Shown here piece by piece: positions 9,498 to 17,953 of a stretch of 64,000 nucleotides of DNA (positions are counted from its first letter, which is position 1; every line of letters begins with the position of its first letter). Made by a program: the position numbers and the translations under genes. This stretch comes from CAVPMW01 sp963706515 (GTDB taxonomy: Bacteria; Chloroflexota; Anaerolineae; Anaerolineales; UBA4823). The notes under the pieces are model-generated. The model searched no databases. It saw only the letters and a list, made by a program, of their open reading frames with translations, and was not told the DNA's origin. The stretch is taken from assembly GCA_963706515.1 (NCBI GenBank), contig CAVPMW010000006.1, positions 124,001-188,000 on the forward strand, written 5' to 3'.

Positions 9498-9548
9498 CTC
9501 AGGTCAGCATTTTGTATTTGCTCAGCTCGGATCCTGCTCTACGACGAG

Positions 9549-10559
9549 CTACAGGGTGACAACCGTGTTATCACCCGCGTTGATTACTCCTGCACGGCGG
9601 GTAAGCTGTGCAGAGCGCCCTACCAGAGAGCCTTGCAGGATTATCCCGGTTGCCTGGGCTTCGTCTTCCAGGATCGAATCGCTAATAATCGAATTCTGCA
9701 CCACACAGCCTGCCCCAATCGAGACGTTCGGTCCAATAATGGATTGCTGGATTTCGGCGGTCGGATGGACGAACAGGGGAGGGATGCATATGATGCCCGG
9801 ACGCTGTGAGGCCTGCGTTGAATTATCCAGCCCGTTGGTCAGCAGGTAGCGGTTAGTAACTAAAAGCGATTCGGGCGTGCCGGTGTCCAGCCAGGTATCC
9901 ACGCTTTGGGTGCGCATGCAGTAACCCTGCTTCAGGAGCAGGTTTATGGCATCTGCCAGGTAGTATTCGCCTTTCAGCTTGATATCCAGGCGCATCTGTT
10001 CGTCGATTGCCTTCAAGAGATCTGCTGCTTCTTGAAAATAATAAAAGCCAACAATTGCCAGGTTATTGCTGAAATCCTGGGGTTTTTCGATCAGCCGCTT
10101 TACCCAGCCATTTTGACCGAGCTCAGCTACTCCGAAGCGCCGGGGATCATCCACGGCGTGGACCCAGACGACCCCGCTGGCAGATTCCTCAGTCAGGTGG
10201 GAGAGGTCAGTTTCGATCAAAGTGTCGGCAAAAACGACCAGCATTGGGCCGCTGAGGTATTCTCGGGCGAGCCAGATGGCGTGAGATTGGCCGAGCGGGT
10301 TTTCCTGTAAGATAAAGTAAGATTTTTTATCCGGATAGTGGAGGCGGATATAAGCTTCGATCTGGTCCCCCAGATAACCGACGATATTAATCAGCTCGAT
10401 ATCCAGGTCCTCCGGAAGGGTTGACAGGGTGTGCAGGACGTGGTCTAAGACGGCCTGACCCGCCACAGTAACCAGCTGCTTGGGCTTGCTCCAGGTATGT
10501 GGGCGCAGACGGGTGCCCAATCCCGCCATTGGGATGATTATTTTGAGCGTTTTCCCCAT
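9549..10559 (-). CDS. Sugar-1-phosphate nucleotidyltransferase
   Basis: A 336-residue NDP-sugar pyrophosphorylase. It joins a nucleoside triphosphate and a sugar 1-phosphate to give an activated sugar for surface glycan synthesis. The nucleotide-binding signature MAGLGTRLRPHTWSKPKQLV is at residues 12-31; VVFADTLIETDL supplies the metal-binding Asp, VGFYYF and KGEYYLADAINLLL the substrate region, and DTWLDTGTPESLL the usual end of the catalytic domain. The last 90 residues form a left-handed beta-helix-like part (PTAEIQQSIIGPNVSIGAGCV). It resembles the glucose-1-phosphate thymidylyltransferase long form; the exact sugar is not readable. Confidence 0.9.
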   Translation of the reverse strand: MGKTLKIIIPMAGLGTRLRPHTWSKPKQLVTVAGQAVLDHVLHTLSTLPEDLDIELINIVGYLGDQIEAYIRLHYPDKKSYFILQENPLGQSHAIWLAREYLSGPMLVVFADTLIETDLSHLTEESASGVVWVHAVDDPRRFGVAELGQNGWVKRLIEKPQDFSNNLAIVGFYYFQEAADLLKAIDEQMRLDIKLKGEYYLADAINLLLKQGYCMRTQSVDTWLDTGTPESLLVTNRYLLTNGLDNSTQASQRPGIICIPPLFVHPTAEIQQSIIGPNVSIGAGCVVQNSIISDSILEDEAQATGIILQGSLVGRSAQLTRRAGVINAGDNTVVTL

Positions 10560-10677
10560 TGCTTAAGACAGTTTCCTTTTTATGATAGATTGGCACATCG
10601 CGCCGGCTGGTGATTGCCACTGAGAGTTTGATTTCTGCAGCATTATTCCCGGCAAACCACCTTACGCCGCACGAGTA

Positions 10678-11286
10678 TTATACACTTGATATCTTCCCAA
10701 TCTTGCGGCAGACGAGCACGCCCTTACCGATAGGTACTACCAGGGCGTCCAGCCGAGAGTCGCCCAACGCTGCTTCGATCATGCCTGCCAGCGCTTCTCC
10801 GTGGCTGATGGCATTATCTGCCACCAGTAAGCCGCCGGGAACCAGGTTGGGCACGACCAGGTCATAGCAATCCTTATACACTTCCTTCTCGGCGTCCAGG
10901 AAGCAGAAAGCAACTTGATGGTAGTTCCCCAGATAGTCCCGCGCATCGCCCTGGATAAGCTCGATGAGATGCGTGACGCCAGCCACCTCAAATGTCTGCC
11001 GCGCCAGGGCGATCTTGTTCGGCAGTATGTCGAAGCTGACCAGGCGGGTGCCCCGCTCAGCGCACGGCAGGGAAAGCCACATGCCGGAATAACCGCCGCT
11101 GCTGCCTACTTCGAGGAATTCACCATCCGGCGCGCTGGCAGCCAGCAGCGCCAGGAAGCGGCCGGTCTCTGCAGGCACCTGGCGCATGCGTTGGTCCTTA
11201 GGTGTGCCATCCGCGCGGTCCTGACGGTCGATCTCTTCGAGCTCTGCCATGCGCTGCTGCATGGCTGGCGATAGGGTATGGAACAT
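10678..11286 (-). CDS. SAM-dependent O-methyltransferase (class I, catechol-type family 3)
   Basis: The reading frame extends to 11514, but the first 76 codons overlap the upstream peptidase and are not protein-like, so I place the start at the ATG at 11286, one base after the peptidase stop codon. This gives 202 residues. The SAM-binding motif is FLEVGSSGGYSGMWLSL, with GTRLVSFDILPNKIALAR as motif II and IELIQGDARDYL as motif III. FLDAEKEVYKDCYDLVVPNLVPGGLLVADN matches the O-methyltransferase family 3 pattern, whose members methylate catechol-like hydroxyls with a divalent metal. The tight coupling to the peptidase gene suggests co-transcription. Confidence 0.88.
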   Translation of the reverse strand: MFHTLSPAMQQRMAELEEIDRQDRADGTPKDQRMRQVPAETGRFLALLAASAPDGEFLEVGSSGGYSGMWLSLPCAERGTRLVSFDILPNKIALARQTFEVAGVTHLIELIQGDARDYLGNYHQVAFCFLDAEKEVYKDCYDLVVPNLVPGGLLVADNAISHGEALAGMIEAALGDSRLDALVVPIGKGVLVCRKIGKISSV

Positions 11287-11287
11287 G

Positions 11288-12998
11288 TTAGTAAGCGATC
11301 TCCTCCAGCTCATCGATCGTGCGCATGGCAAGGTCGATTGCTTTTTGCAGAGTGGCTGCATCGAAAGCAAAGTGCGCTCCCGCGGCAGTATAGAGCTCAG
11401 GCAGGGGAACGGTGCCGCCGAGCGCGAGAGCCCGGCGGTACGCGGCTGCCGCTCCGGCTCGGTCCAGCAGTGAGTTTGCCCACACCTGCATAGCGCCCAG
11501 CTGGGCCAGGCCATATTCGATGTAGTAGAAAGGCACTTCGAATATGTGCAGCTTGCGCTGCCAGCCGGTGACCATCTCTTCGTCCAACCCGCTCCAATCT
11601 ATGCCGGGCATGAAGCGCTGCCATAGGGCTGCCCAGGCAGCATCGCATTCTGCCGGGTCGCTGGATTGAGCGGGTCGTTCGTAGGCCCAATGTTGGAAGG
11701 CATCCACAACGGCCATATAAGGCCAGAATAGAATGCAGGTTTCTAAATGTTCGATGCGCGCCCGGGCAGCATCCTGGGTTGTGTAAAAGCCGCCTTGATC
11801 AGCCGTCAGGTAAGGAGCGCCCAAGAATTCCATACCCATCGAGGCAACTTCCTGGAACTCTGTGCCCACCTTGTATTGCTGGTGGTAGGGCAGCCGCCAG
11901 GTTTCGTAATAATGGAAATGCATGCCCGCCTTCGTGGAGCACGGTTTGTACGTCATCGTGGATTCCCACTGCGTTAATGAAGATGAATGGACGGCGGGTA
12001 TGTGGAAACTCGATGCAGTAGCCGCCGGGAGCCTTCCCTTTGCGGTTATCCAAATCGAGGGTGCCGCCCTGGCGCATGAGCTCAAAATAATCGTGGAAGG
12101 CAGGGTCCACGTGACTGAATATCGCTGCGGATTTGCTTTCCAGCTCGCTGATGGATTGGAATGGCTGTAAAGGCGGGCGGTTGAAGGGATCCACCTGCAA
12201 ATCCCAGGGGCGCAGGGTCTCCACGCCCAGGCGCGCCTGGCGGCGTGCATATAACCGGGTGGCTACCGGGACTGCGACCTTTTCTATCGCCTGGTGGAAC
12301 TGGACGCAGTCGGCAGGAGTATAGTCGAAGCGCAGGTAATTGCGCCATTGGTAAGCGCGATAATCTGGCAGATCGGCGTTGGCAGCGATCTTGAGGCGCG
12401 TCTGCAGCAATTTGCCCCAGAGCTCGTTCAAAGCCGGGCGGTCCTGGAGCTGGCGTGCCGCTGCCAGGCGCCAGGCGCGCTCACGCCGCTCCCGGTCTGC
12501 ATCCAGGTAGATTGGAGCAAGCTGCGCCGGGGTCAGCTCCTCGCCTTCCCATTGAATGGTCTGCGCGCCGATTATCTGGTCGTATGCATTACTCAGCAGC
12601 AGCTCCTGGCTCAAGAGCGGCAGGTTTTCCTGGCGGAACAGGTCAGCCTCGGTGCGCATGTTGCGCAGCGGGAGGCTGAAACCGGGGAGATCGAGGTTGC
12701 TCTGCAGGAGCTTCTTTTTCAGTTTCTGCTCCCAATCACTCGCCTGTGGAAAGATGTTATCCAGGTAGGACTGGTATCTTTTCTCGGCAGACGGGTCGTC
12801 TGTCGCCAGGGTTGTCGCGACGTATAAACGAGCCTGAGTTTCATTGACCAGGTTGAAAAGGCTGGTCCAGGCAGAGAGCCATCCCGAGAGATTGCCCGAC
12901 TGCAGTGGACTGCTCTCCAGCTCGCGGTAATATGGCTCGATCTTTGCCCAGGGTAAGTTCATGAACTCGGTGATCTCTTGCGGTAGATCAGAGTACAT
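11288..12998 (-). pseudogene. M3 family oligoendopeptidase, broken by one frameshift at the active site
   Basis: Two overlapping frames (12998 to about 11915, and about 11914 to 11288) together make a complete M3 metallopeptidase of about 569 residues, a cytoplasmic zinc peptidase that cleaves short peptides. The first frame carries the whole N-terminal helical domain and the zinc motif HEGGHAF. The second resumes with HYYETWRLPYHQQYK and has the third-ligand region EFQEVASMGME. The break is an extra C in the TTTCC run just after HEGGHAF, near 11914-11915; removing one base restores HEGGHAFHYYETW. With both halves otherwise well conserved, a sequencing error or very recent mutation is likely. 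The C-terminal HF domain is intact. Confidence 0.85.
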
Positions 12999-13031
12999 GG
13001 CGAGTCCTTTCGTTGTACAATCCGAGGTTTA

Positions 13032-13082
13032 GCTACAGCAGAAGTCAGGCTACAGCAGAACTCATGCTACAGCAGATATTAC
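13032..13082. repeat. 17-bp tandem repeat, three copies, next to the gatA stop
   Basis: Three consecutive 17-nt units begin GCTACAGCAGA (13032, 13049, 13066), and a fourth partial unit GCTACAGC starts at 13083. The fourth copy contains the gatA stop codon on the minus strand, so the repeat has grown out of the end of gatA. Confidence 0.8.
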
Positions 13083-13083
13083 G

Positions 13084-14574
13084 CTACAGCACCGGGCGGC
13101 ACATGTGCCAGCTGGTGACCTGTTGGTAAGCGTGAGCGGCACGGAAGAGCCTCTCTTCCTGGAAGTGGGGTCCCATCAGCTGCATCCCAATGGGCAGCCC
13201 TGCAGAGTCGAAACCGACCGGGAAGGTCAGGCCAGGCACACCTGCCAGATTAGCTGGCAGGGTGAAGACATCCTCCAGGTACATGGCGAGTGGGTCGTCG
13301 CTGTGCTCGCCCAGGCGGAAGGCGGTAGTCGGAGCTACCGGTGCAGCAATAACATCTACCGCGGCGAATGCCTGGGAAAAATCACGCCGGATCAGGGTGC
13401 GCACCTTCTGCGCCTGACCATAATAGGCGTCGTAGTAGCCAGCCGAGAGGGCGTAAGTACCCAGCATGATCCGCCGCTTCACTTCAGCGCCGAAGAGCCG
13501 CCCGCGCGTCCGGCAAAATACCTCCAGAATGCTCTCCGCAGGGAGGCGCGGCCCGTAGCGGATGCCGTCATAGCGGGCCAGGTTGGCAGAGGCTTCGGCG
13601 GGAGCGATCAGGTAGTACACCGGCAGGGCGAACTGGGTATGCGGTAAGCTCACCGGAATTGCCTGTGCGCCGAGTCCTTCCAGGGCGTTAATCGCCTGGC
13701 GTACCGCGGAGGCCACCTCAAGCTGGATCCCCGAGATAAAGTACTCGTCAGGCACGCCAATCCGCAGCCCGCGCAGGGGCAGCTCCCCGGGGGTGAGGGT
13801 TGTCGCCAGGTCGATCTCTGGGACGGTAACGTCCTGCGAAGTAGAATCCAGGGGATCGCGGCCGGCCATAAGCGTATAGACTCCCGCTGCCTCAGCAGCA
13901 GAATGCGCCATCAGGCCGACTGCGTCCAGGGAAGAGCCGTACGCCACCAGGCCGTAACGTGAAACCCGCCCGTAGGTGGGCTTGATGCCGGTTACACCGC
14001 AGAAAGACGCTGGCTGCCGGACACTGCCGCCGGTATCGGTGCCCAGGGCAAGCGGGGTCAGGCAGGCAGCTACCGCGGCAGCAGAGCCGCCGCTGGAGCC
14101 GCCCGGGACGCGCTCCAGGTCCCACGGGTTGTGGGTTGGACCGTACGCTGAGTTCTCCGTCGAGGAGCCCATGGCGAACTCATCGCAATTGGTCTTGCCC
14201 AGGATGACCGCGCCTGCCTGCAGCAGGCGCTGAACAGCGCTGGCATGGTAGGCTGGGATGAAGTTCTCCAGGATGCGCGAGCCGCAGGTGCAGGGCAGGT
14301 CAGCTACGCACAGGACATCTTTAACCGCCAGGGGGATTCCCAGAAGGGGTTTATGCGGCTCGGAAGGGTCGCTGCGCCAGGTCTGCCAGGCATTGTCTGC
14401 CAGCCGCGCCTGGCGGAGAGCCTGGTCAGCTGCCAGGGTGAGAAATGCATGCAGGCGCTCATCCAGGCGAGCGATGCGTTCCAGGAAAGCGCGGGTGAGC
14501 TCCTGGCTGGAGAATTGCCCGCTTCTCAAACCGTTCAGGGTTTCGCTAAGCGTCAGGTCGGTCAGTTCAGTCAT
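13084..14574 (-). CDS. gatA: Asp-tRNA(Asn)/Glu-tRNA(Gln) amidotransferase subunit A
   Basis: A 496-residue amidase-signature enzyme. It hydrolyses glutamine and passes ammonia to GatB for transamidation of mischarged tRNA. The Ser-cisSer-Lys triad can be placed: Lys in LLGIPLAVKDVL near residue 80, and the two serines in RVPGGSSGGSAAAVAA near 155-180, followed by ALGTDTGGSVRQPASFCGV. The C-terminal GLPIGMQLMGPHFQEERLFRAAHAYQ is also typical. gatC lies about 100 bp upstream on the same strand, so gatC-gatA form a unit. It ends at the 17-bp repeat. Confidence 0.97.
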   Translation of the reverse strand: MTELTDLTLSETLNGLRSGQFSSQELTRAFLERIARLDERLHAFLTLAADQALRQARLADNAWQTWRSDPSEPHKPLLGIPLAVKDVLCVADLPCTCGSRILENFIPAYHASAVQRLLQAGAVILGKTNCDEFAMGSSTENSAYGPTHNPWDLERVPGGSSGGSAAAVAACLTPLALGTDTGGSVRQPASFCGVTGIKPTYGRVSRYGLVAYGSSLDAVGLMAHSAAEAAGVYTLMAGRDPLDSTSQDVTVPEIDLATTLTPGELPLRGLRIGVPDEYFISGIQLEVASAVRQAINALEGLGAQAIPVSLPHTQFALPVYYLIAPAEASANLARYDGIRYGPRLPAESILEVFCRTRGRLFGAEVKRRIMLGTYALSAGYYDAYYGQAQKVRTLIRRDFSQAFAAVDVIAAPVAPTTAFRLGEHSDDPLAMYLEDVFTLPANLAGVPGLTFPVGFDSAGLPIGMQLMGPHFQEERLFRAAHAYQQVTSWHMCRPVL

Positions 14575-14676
14575 TGTGCTTCTGCATCGTTCCGCTGATC
14601 CCTGATTGCCAGACGAGCCAGGTGGGCTGGCGGTAGATGGGGGGAGGCTGGCTGGAATAGCGAAGGGAAGGCAGGC

Positions 14677-14979
14677 TCACTCCAATACGGCTGGGACGCG
14701 GAACTGATCCATCTCAGTGTCTGGAGCATTGCGCAGCAGCTCATCCAAAGTCAATCCGGGATGCGGTTCGTCCGGGCGCAAGACGCTGTTCGCTGCCGGC
14801 CCGCTGGAGCCGGTATCCAGCGCCTGCGGCTGGATAACCGAAGTGTCCAGCTCCTGCAGCTGCACGAAATAATCCAGGATTGCCGAGAGCTGTTGCCGGT
14901 AGCGAATTTTCTCCGCCTCGCTCAGATCGAGGCGGGCGAGCTGGGCAATGTGTTCAACTTCTTCAATGGAAAGAGGCAT
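14677..14979 (-). CDS. gatC: Asp-tRNA(Asn)/Glu-tRNA(Gln) amidotransferase subunit C
   Basis: A 100-residue GatC, the small belt subunit that wraps around GatA and GatB. The N-terminal helix MPLSIEEVEHIAQLARLDLSEAE is the family signature, and LSAILDYFVQLQELDTS gives the second helix. The C-terminal part contains the usual LRPDEPHPGLTLDELLRNAPD linker and ends FRVPAVLE, matching the canonical FxVPxVLE ending. It is followed by gatA at about 100 bp. Confidence 0.96.
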   Translation of the reverse strand: MPLSIEEVEHIAQLARLDLSEAEKIRYRQQLSAILDYFVQLQELDTSVIQPQALDTGSSGPAANSVLRPDEPHPGLTLDELLRNAPDTEMDQFRVPAVLE

Positions 14980-15035
14980 GGGTAGATTATAGCAGTCTCT
15001 TTGGGATTTTCCGTGGAAATCTGCCGGAGCGTCAG

Positions 15036-15988
15036 CTACCAGGACCTGGCGTACCAGCGCAGGTATTGTTCGAGGTGGGAGGCCCAGTAGGCTTCGTCAT
15101 GATATCCCGGGTACAGGTACCATTCGTGGGGGATATCGTAATCTGAAAGTTTTTTTTCAAACCAGCGAGCTGAAGCGAGAATTTGCGGGCGGTCCTTCTC
15201 ACCGATATCCAGGAAGAGGCGCGGGTACGAGTCTGCCGGCATCTGCTTAAGCCAGCGCTGGAGACGGGCGGTATCGCTCCAAAAGACAGGCAGGCTGTGT
15301 GCGCCAATTGCACCGAACAGCTCCCAATGCGCCAGACCCAGGTGGACGGCCCAGGCGGCACCGCGAGAGAGTCCGCCTATCGCCCGGTATTGGCGCTCTG
15401 TCCGGGTGCGGAAATGAGCGTCGATGTACGGGACGAGCTCATCGACTAAAACATCGCCGAAATGGTCTTCAGAGGGTTGGGACCATGCTCGATCGCGGGG
15501 CATAACGATAATAAATGGACTGATCTCGCCGGAAGCCGACAGACGGTCTACGATCTCATCCGCTCCCAGGCGGTCCCACTGGTCATCTGTATAGGACTGA
15601 CCGTGGATCATGTACAGAACCGGGTAACGACGAGCCGGCTCCTGGTTATAACAGGGAGGCAAATAGACCCGATAAACCATGGGCTGGGGCAGTCGGTCAG
15701 ATTGCAGTGAGCTGTGTTCCATCTGGCCGCCAGTTTGCCAGCAGGTCAGGGGTGTGGGCGAAGGAGAAGGTGCGGGAGTGTCAGTCCCCAGGGGCGGGAA
15801 GGGGGTGACCGTGAGGGTTGGTGACCCGGTTGGGGTAAGTGTTGGGGCCGGCATGGTCGCAGAAGGGGAGGCGGGCGGTATATCTGGGGGGGGGGCGCGA
15901 TAGCCGCGGCGCGCGGGCTGCAGCCTGCTGACAGATATAGGATGAGCAATAGGCTGACAGACCGCAGGCGCGCCGGGGGTATTCGCAT
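15036..15988 (-). CDS. Secreted esterase (esterase D / feruloyl esterase family); signal peptide split off by a poly-G tract
   Basis: The catalytic part (from about 15854) is an alpha/beta hydrolase: VYLPPCYNQEPARRYPVLYMIHG, nucleophile elbow GLSRGAAWAV, acid LDIGEKD and histidine in YPGYHDEAYW, giving a full Ser-Asp-His set. It is preceded by a Thr/Pro-rich linker. Further upstream, in another frame from an ATG at 15988, is a lipoprotein signal peptide (LLLILYLSAGC lipobox). The two frames meet at ten consecutive G on the plus strand (15887-15896); 8 or 11 would join them. So the gene is either phase-variable or miscounted at the homopolymer. Substrate is unknown. Confidence 0.7.
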
Positions 15989-16032
15989 GGCGGAAGTATA
16001 ACGTAATTCATCAGGGGATTCGTTCGTTTAAC

Positions 16033-16064
16033 GCACATCGCAGGCGGAAATGCCTGCGATGTGC
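16033..16064 (-). terminator. Hairpin downstream of spoVS
   Basis: Arms GCACATCGCAGGC (16033-16045) and its exact reverse complement (16052-16064) form a 13-bp stem with a GGAAAT loop, in the 150-bp space between spoVS and the esterase. A second smaller hairpin, CACGCC/GGCGTG at 16103-16120, lies closer to the spoVS stop. Confidence 0.55.
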
Positions 16065-16137
16065 ACGAAAGAGACACTTGGGCATGTGTCTGGGATATGC
16101 AGCACGCCTTGTACGGCGTGTTGCGCTAACTCCTTAT

Positions 16138-16398
16138 CTAGCGCGTGTCAACGACAAACTTAATTGCGGTTCGAATCTTGTCATCGATCTCTACATCGAC
16201 AAACTCCGGGACAAATATGACGTCATACCCATCCTCTTTGAGATAGCCCTTGGCAAGCGCCAGCGCTTTGACCGCCTGGTTTACCGCAATTGCTCCGATG
16301 GCTTGCACTTCGGCATGTTTATTCTCGCGGAAGACCCCGGCAATGGCGCCTGCCACAGCAGAGGTGCGTGAGGTTCCAGAGACCTTGATGATGTCCAT
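16138..16398 (-). CDS. spoVS: Stage V sporulation protein S (SpoVS) family, Alba-like
   Basis: I choose the ATG at 16398 rather than 16416, because GGGGAGGACC lies just before it and because MDIIKVSGTSRTSAVAGAIAG is the universal SpoVS N-terminus. The result is 86 residues, the family's usual size. SpoVS is a small Alba-fold protein needed in Bacillus for late sporulation, but it is widespread in bacteria that do not form spores, where its role is unknown. It sits alone after its own promoter and a hairpin. The sequence is highly conserved with no disruption. Confidence 0.95.
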   Translation of the reverse strand: MDIIKVSGTSRTSAVAGAIAGVFRENKHAEVQAIGAIAVNQAVKALALAKGYLKEDGYDVIFVPEFVDVEIDDKIRTAIKFVVDTR

Positions 16399-16466
16399 AT
16401 TGGTCCTCCCCGGCATTTGTAACGTACATGAGACGTAAGCGCATCCTTAGAAGTTTCTCATCTTGG

Positions 16467-16495
16467 ATTCTACAAGATTTTTGGAGGGATGGCAA
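16467..16495 (-). promoter_or_regulatory. Sigma70-type promoter of spoVS
   Basis: On the minus strand TTGCCA (16495-16490) and TAGAAT (16472-16467) are separated by exactly 17 nt, about 70 bp before the spoVS start codon, in the space shared with the divergent gene at 16556. Confidence 0.6.
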
Positions 16496-16555
16496 GCACG
16501 AGTTTTACCTCCCTCCCTTGTCCTGCACACCGGTGTGTGGCACAATACACTTGTC

Positions 16556-16906
16556 ATGGCACGCTGGATCAAGTTCATCATTGCTATCCTGCTGGGCCTG
16601 GCTTTAGGCCTGTTATATGGGTGGAAGATCAATCCGGTGAAATATGTAGACACCTCCCCGGATACGCTGCGCATCGACTATAAAACTGACTATGTATTGA
16701 TGGTAGCTGAGGCCTATCGTTCTGAGGTCGATGCGCCGATGGCGATCCATCGCCTCGCCTTGCTGGGGGAAAAACCGGTCGATATGGTCGTCCAGGCTGT
16801 TCTGTTCGCCGAGCGTAATGGCTATACCGACGACGATTTATCCCTTATGCGCAGCCTCTCACAAGCATTGCAGGCCTGGCAGTCCAGCCAGGGAGGCTCC
16901 GGTTGA
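16556..16906 (+). CDS. Small membrane-anchored protein of a paired paralogous family
   Basis: I take the ATG at 16556 (116 residues): codons upstream of it are not protein-like and cross the spoVS promoter. One N-terminal helix (KFIIAILLGLALGLLYGW) is followed by NPVKYVDTSPDTLRIDYKTDYVLMVAEAY, then helical repeats. The same motif, P-V-x-Y-V-D-T-S-P-x-(T/S)-L-R-x-D-(Y/F)-K, recurs in the next gene, so the two are paralogs. The stop overlaps the start of that gene. A TACACT box at 16546-16551 lies only 4 nt before the ATG, so the mRNA may be leaderless. Function is unknown. Confidence 0.75.
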   Translation: MARWIKFIIAILLGLALGLLYGWKINPVKYVDTSPDTLRIDYKTDYVLMVAEAYRSEVDAPMAIHRLALLGEKPVDMVVQAVLFAERNGYTDDDLSLMRSLSQALQAWQSSQGGSG

Positions 16907-17841
16907 TGGAGGAGAATCGCGGCGCATGGTACTTGCTGACGGGCGTCGTGCTTGGGCTGGTGCTTGGGCTGGTAATTATCTGGCTGAGGCCGGTAGAGTA
17001 CGTCGATACCTCACCGTCCTCACTCAGGGCGGATTTCAAAGACCGCTACCGGGCGCTGATTGCGGCTGCCTACCTCTCGGACGGGGATGTAGTCCGCGCC
17101 CGCGCCCGTCTGGAGCTTCTCGGGGATACGGACGCCTTCCGCGCCCTGGCTGAGCAGGCTCAGCGCACCCTGGCAGAAGGAAACTCGCCGCAGGAGTCGC
17201 GCGCCCTGGGTCTGCTGGCGGTTGCTCTGAACCCGGCGGGCGGGCAAACCCTGCCGGCGAGATCTGGCATCACTCCGAGCGTGGCTGCCGGGACGGTCAC
17301 CCTCACCCCACCTGCCTCCGCAACCAGCTCCCCTCTGCCATCCGAGACCCCCGCCTCTACTGCAACTACCCCGCCAACGGCGACAGCCGCCTCCGCGGTC
17401 ACCACTTCGCCTAGTGTCTCTCCCAGCCCGGGAGTTTTGACCTCCAGCCCGCGCCCTCCAACTGCCACTTTCGCTCCGAAGCCCACTCGCACCGCTACTG
17501 CCACTCCGGGAGCCCCATTTGTCTTGAAAGACAGCCAGCAAGTCTGCGACCCCTCGTTGCAAGAAGCCTTGATCCAGGTGGTGACTTTAAATGCGGCTGG
17601 AGGGCAGGTGCCAGGCGTAGAGGTGATCATTACCTGGGTGGGGGGCGAGGAACACATCTTTACCGGTCTGAAGCCGGATGTAGGCGCAGGCTATGCGGAT
17701 TTCAGCATGACGCCGGGAGTTGCCTATACCATCCGCCCGGCTGAGGCTGGCGAAGCGGTAAATGATCTGTCCGCTGCAAATTGTAGTGGGACGGGGGGCA
17801 GCTATCTGGGAGGCTGGAAGCTTGTCTTCGAGCAGCCTTGA
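16906..17841 (+). CDS. Membrane-anchored protein with YVDTSP motif, Thr/Pro linker and C-terminal beta domain
   Basis: Start taken at ATG 16906, overlapping the previous stop by one base (a TTG at 16903 is also possible); about 311 residues. An N-terminal helix (LTGVVLGLVLGLVIIW) anchors it. RPVEYVDTSPSSLRADFKDRYRALIAAAYL copies the motif of the upstream protein, and RARLELLGD suggests a small helical repeat domain. A linker of about 110 residues rich in Thr, Pro, Ala and Ser follows. The last 100 residues form a cysteine-bounded beta domain with GLKPDVGAGYADFSM, shared with the protein at 29575-30339. No function known; it is probably displayed outside the membrane. Confidence 0.75.
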   Translation: MEENRGAWYLLTGVVLGLVLGLVIIWLRPVEYVDTSPSSLRADFKDRYRALIAAAYLSDGDVVRARARLELLGDTDAFRALAEQAQRTLAEGNSPQESRALGLLAVALNPAGGQTLPARSGITPSVAAGTVTLTPPASATSSPLPSETPASTATTPPTATAASAVTTSPSVSPSPGVLTSSPRPPTATFAPKPTRTATATPGAPFVLKDSQQVCDPSLQEALIQVVTLNAAGGQVPGVEVIITWVGGEEHIFTGLKPDVGAGYADFSMTPGVAYTIRPAEAGEAVNDLSAANCSGTGGSYLGGWKLVFEQP

Positions 17842-17893
17842 GCAATTTTCAAGCTATCTCCACGATCTAATCCACGTCCTTCCACCTCGTAAA

Positions 17894-17922
17894 TTCCCAA
17901 GCAACAATTAAACAGTTATACT
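17894..17922 (+). promoter_or_regulatory. Candidate promoter of the NBR1-Ig lipoprotein gene
   Basis: TTCCCA (17894-17899) and TATACT (17917-17922) are 17 nt apart, about 31 bp before the TTG start. The -35 box is weak, so this is tentative. Confidence 0.4.
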
Positions 17923-17953
17923 TGTGGGCTGATATCTACATGGAGGTGTACGT

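Noticed and set aside
16168..16177. GGTTCGAATC, a tRNA T-loop-like sequence
   Set aside because: It lies inside the conserved spoVS coding sequence and no acceptor, D or anticodon stem can be drawn around it.
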